Shown one piece after another: positions 63,360 to 64,000 of a stretch of DNA of 64,000 nucleotides (within the stretch, counting starts at the first letter, position 1; each line of letters opens with the position of its first letter). This stretch comes from 13-2-20CM-66-19 sp963760225 (GTDB lineage: Bacteria; Pseudomonadota; Gammaproteobacteria; Steroidobacterales; Steroidobacteraceae), in contig CAVXCD010000002.1 in NCBI GenBank assembly GCA_963760225.1, positions 124,001 to 188,000 of the forward strand. Direction: 5' to 3'. A program made the translations under genes and the position numbers. The notes beneath the pieces are model-generated. The model was not told the DNA's origin. It ran no database searches and saw only the letters and a list, made by a program, of their open reading frames with translations.

Positions 63360-63944
63360 TTACTGATACTTGTCTTCCTGGTGCTTCGGAAGCTTGATGT
63401 CGTCCTCAAAGTTTTTTCCGTATTGGTCGATGAGGGCGCGAATGACGGTTTTGGGTCTTTCAAGAATTTGATCCGGATCAGTCGTGATTTGACCCTGCCA
63501 GACTTCGAGGGGGTCTCCTTGCTTTTCTGATTCCTGGCTTAGAAGCGAAAGGACGATGTCGCCGTAGGTTTCCGTTTCATTTTTGGTGTGAGTGCTTCCC
63601 ACGCCGAGAACTCCGCCCCGGAGCCCCGAGGCAAACGCCACCCCATGCGACGTGGTGCCGGTAACCACAGTCCTGTCATCGCGACCGACAATGACTACCC
63701 ATTTCGCGTGATCAAAATCCACCAGATTGAAGCCCTCGGCTTCCAATTCCCGCTTTACGAGCGGAAGCATTTGGCGGTCCTGAATTGTGCTGTTGACTCC
63801 TGCAGTCGCAAAAACGGGATCGGCCTTAATAGGAACATACGCGGGGTCTTCACGAGTTATGAGTTTGGCATTGAAAGAGCACGCTGACAGTATTGTTCCC
63901 AATAGGAGCGCAGGCACTACTTCAAGCTTTCGGTTGATCGCCAT
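63360..63944 (-). CDS. Lipoprotein of unknown function
   Basis: A 194-residue lipoprotein: the lipobox LSAC places the lipidated Cys at residue 22. The mature part has alternating strands and helices (DRQMLPLVKRELEAEGFNLV, AKWVVIVGRDDRTVV), then a Gly-rich SGLRGGVLGVGS segment. The layout recalls the DUF4136-type envelope lipoproteins, but that is only an impression. GC content is low compared with the core. The ATG at 63944 sets the lipobox at normal distance; a longer frame starts at 63989. Confidence 0.7.
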   Translation of the reverse strand: MAINRKLEVVPALLLGTILSACSFNAKLITREDPAYVPIKADPVFATAGVNSTIQDRQMLPLVKRELEAEGFNLVDFDHAKWVVIVGRDDRTVVTGTTSHGVAFASGLRGGVLGVGSTHTKNETETYGDIVLSLLSQESEKQGDPLEVWQGQITTDPDQILERPKTVIRALIDQYGKNFEDDIKLPKHQEDKYQ

Positions 63945-64000
63945 GGTCCGATGTTCCTTCTCTATCGTGTCGCGAAGCGGCGCATACACTTGTCGCAGGC

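Noticed and set aside
1..64000. CRISPR arrays, complete insertion sequences, rRNA genes and replication origins
   Set aside because: No regularly spaced repeats, transposase motifs, rRNA blocks or DnaA-box clusters were recognised on reading both strands.

Overview
The window is high-GC DNA whose gene content and order suggest a gammaproteobacterium, possibly of the Xanthomonadales/Nevskiales/Steroidobacter type. The pointers are a Pseudomonas-like malonate decarboxylase gene order, a Kdo hydroxylase beside LPS glycosyltransferases, a YhhQ-type queuosine-precursor transporter, and a 14-gene nuo operon with separate nuoC and nuoD. The taxonomy is inference only; no rRNA or tRNA gene was recognised.

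Region 1 (1-44.7 kb) is chromosomal core. It starts with mdcA-B-C-D-E on the minus strand, cut by the window edge inside mdcE. Next come a prolyl oligopeptidase, an Asp/Glu-racemase-like protein, a dodecin without its flavin tryptophan, a flavin reductase and an S8 protease with a GlyGly-CTERM-like tail. A Kdo hydroxylase converges on an overlapping polycistron cysD-cysNC-cysQ-GT2-GT9, which links PAPS metabolism with surface glycan synthesis. A mixed stretch follows: a double-DTG aspartic protease, a HAD phosphatase, a Gly/His-rich secreted protein, an outer-membrane protein, a small exported protein with a strong terminator, and YhhQ. The homogentisate genes hmgA-fahA are divergent from a marR gene, with a palindrome lying over both promoters. 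An exported M20 peptidase and a YncE-like propeller precede the complete complex I operon nuoA-N on the minus strand (44.7 to 30.2 kb).

Region 2 (44.7-64 kb) is accessory and patchy in composition. It begins directly upstream of nuoA with an HNH-like gene and a serine-recombinase-like gene that lacks its catalytic residues. A minus-strand set of envelope genes follows: a TolA/TonB-like protein, a 2061-residue SpvB/FG-GAP/RHS protein with a signal peptide, and a lipoprotein. Beyond these are a DUF6988-like protein, a two-helix membrane protein, a protein built of three copies of an unrecognised repeat, and a Sir2 deacylase; the last three are each broken by frameshifts. A second TolA-like protein, a protein with an HEPN-type Rx4H motif, a long G-rich inverted repeat next to a truncated phage-type phosphoesterase, several translationally coupled phage-like micro-genes and a second lipoprotein complete the window.

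The best candidates for something undescribed are the TolA-like/RHS/lipoprotein envelope set (46.8-54.6 kb) and the triple-repeat, split-membrane-protein and Sir2 cassette (55.8-59.0 kb). In the cassette it must first be settled whether the frameshifts are real.
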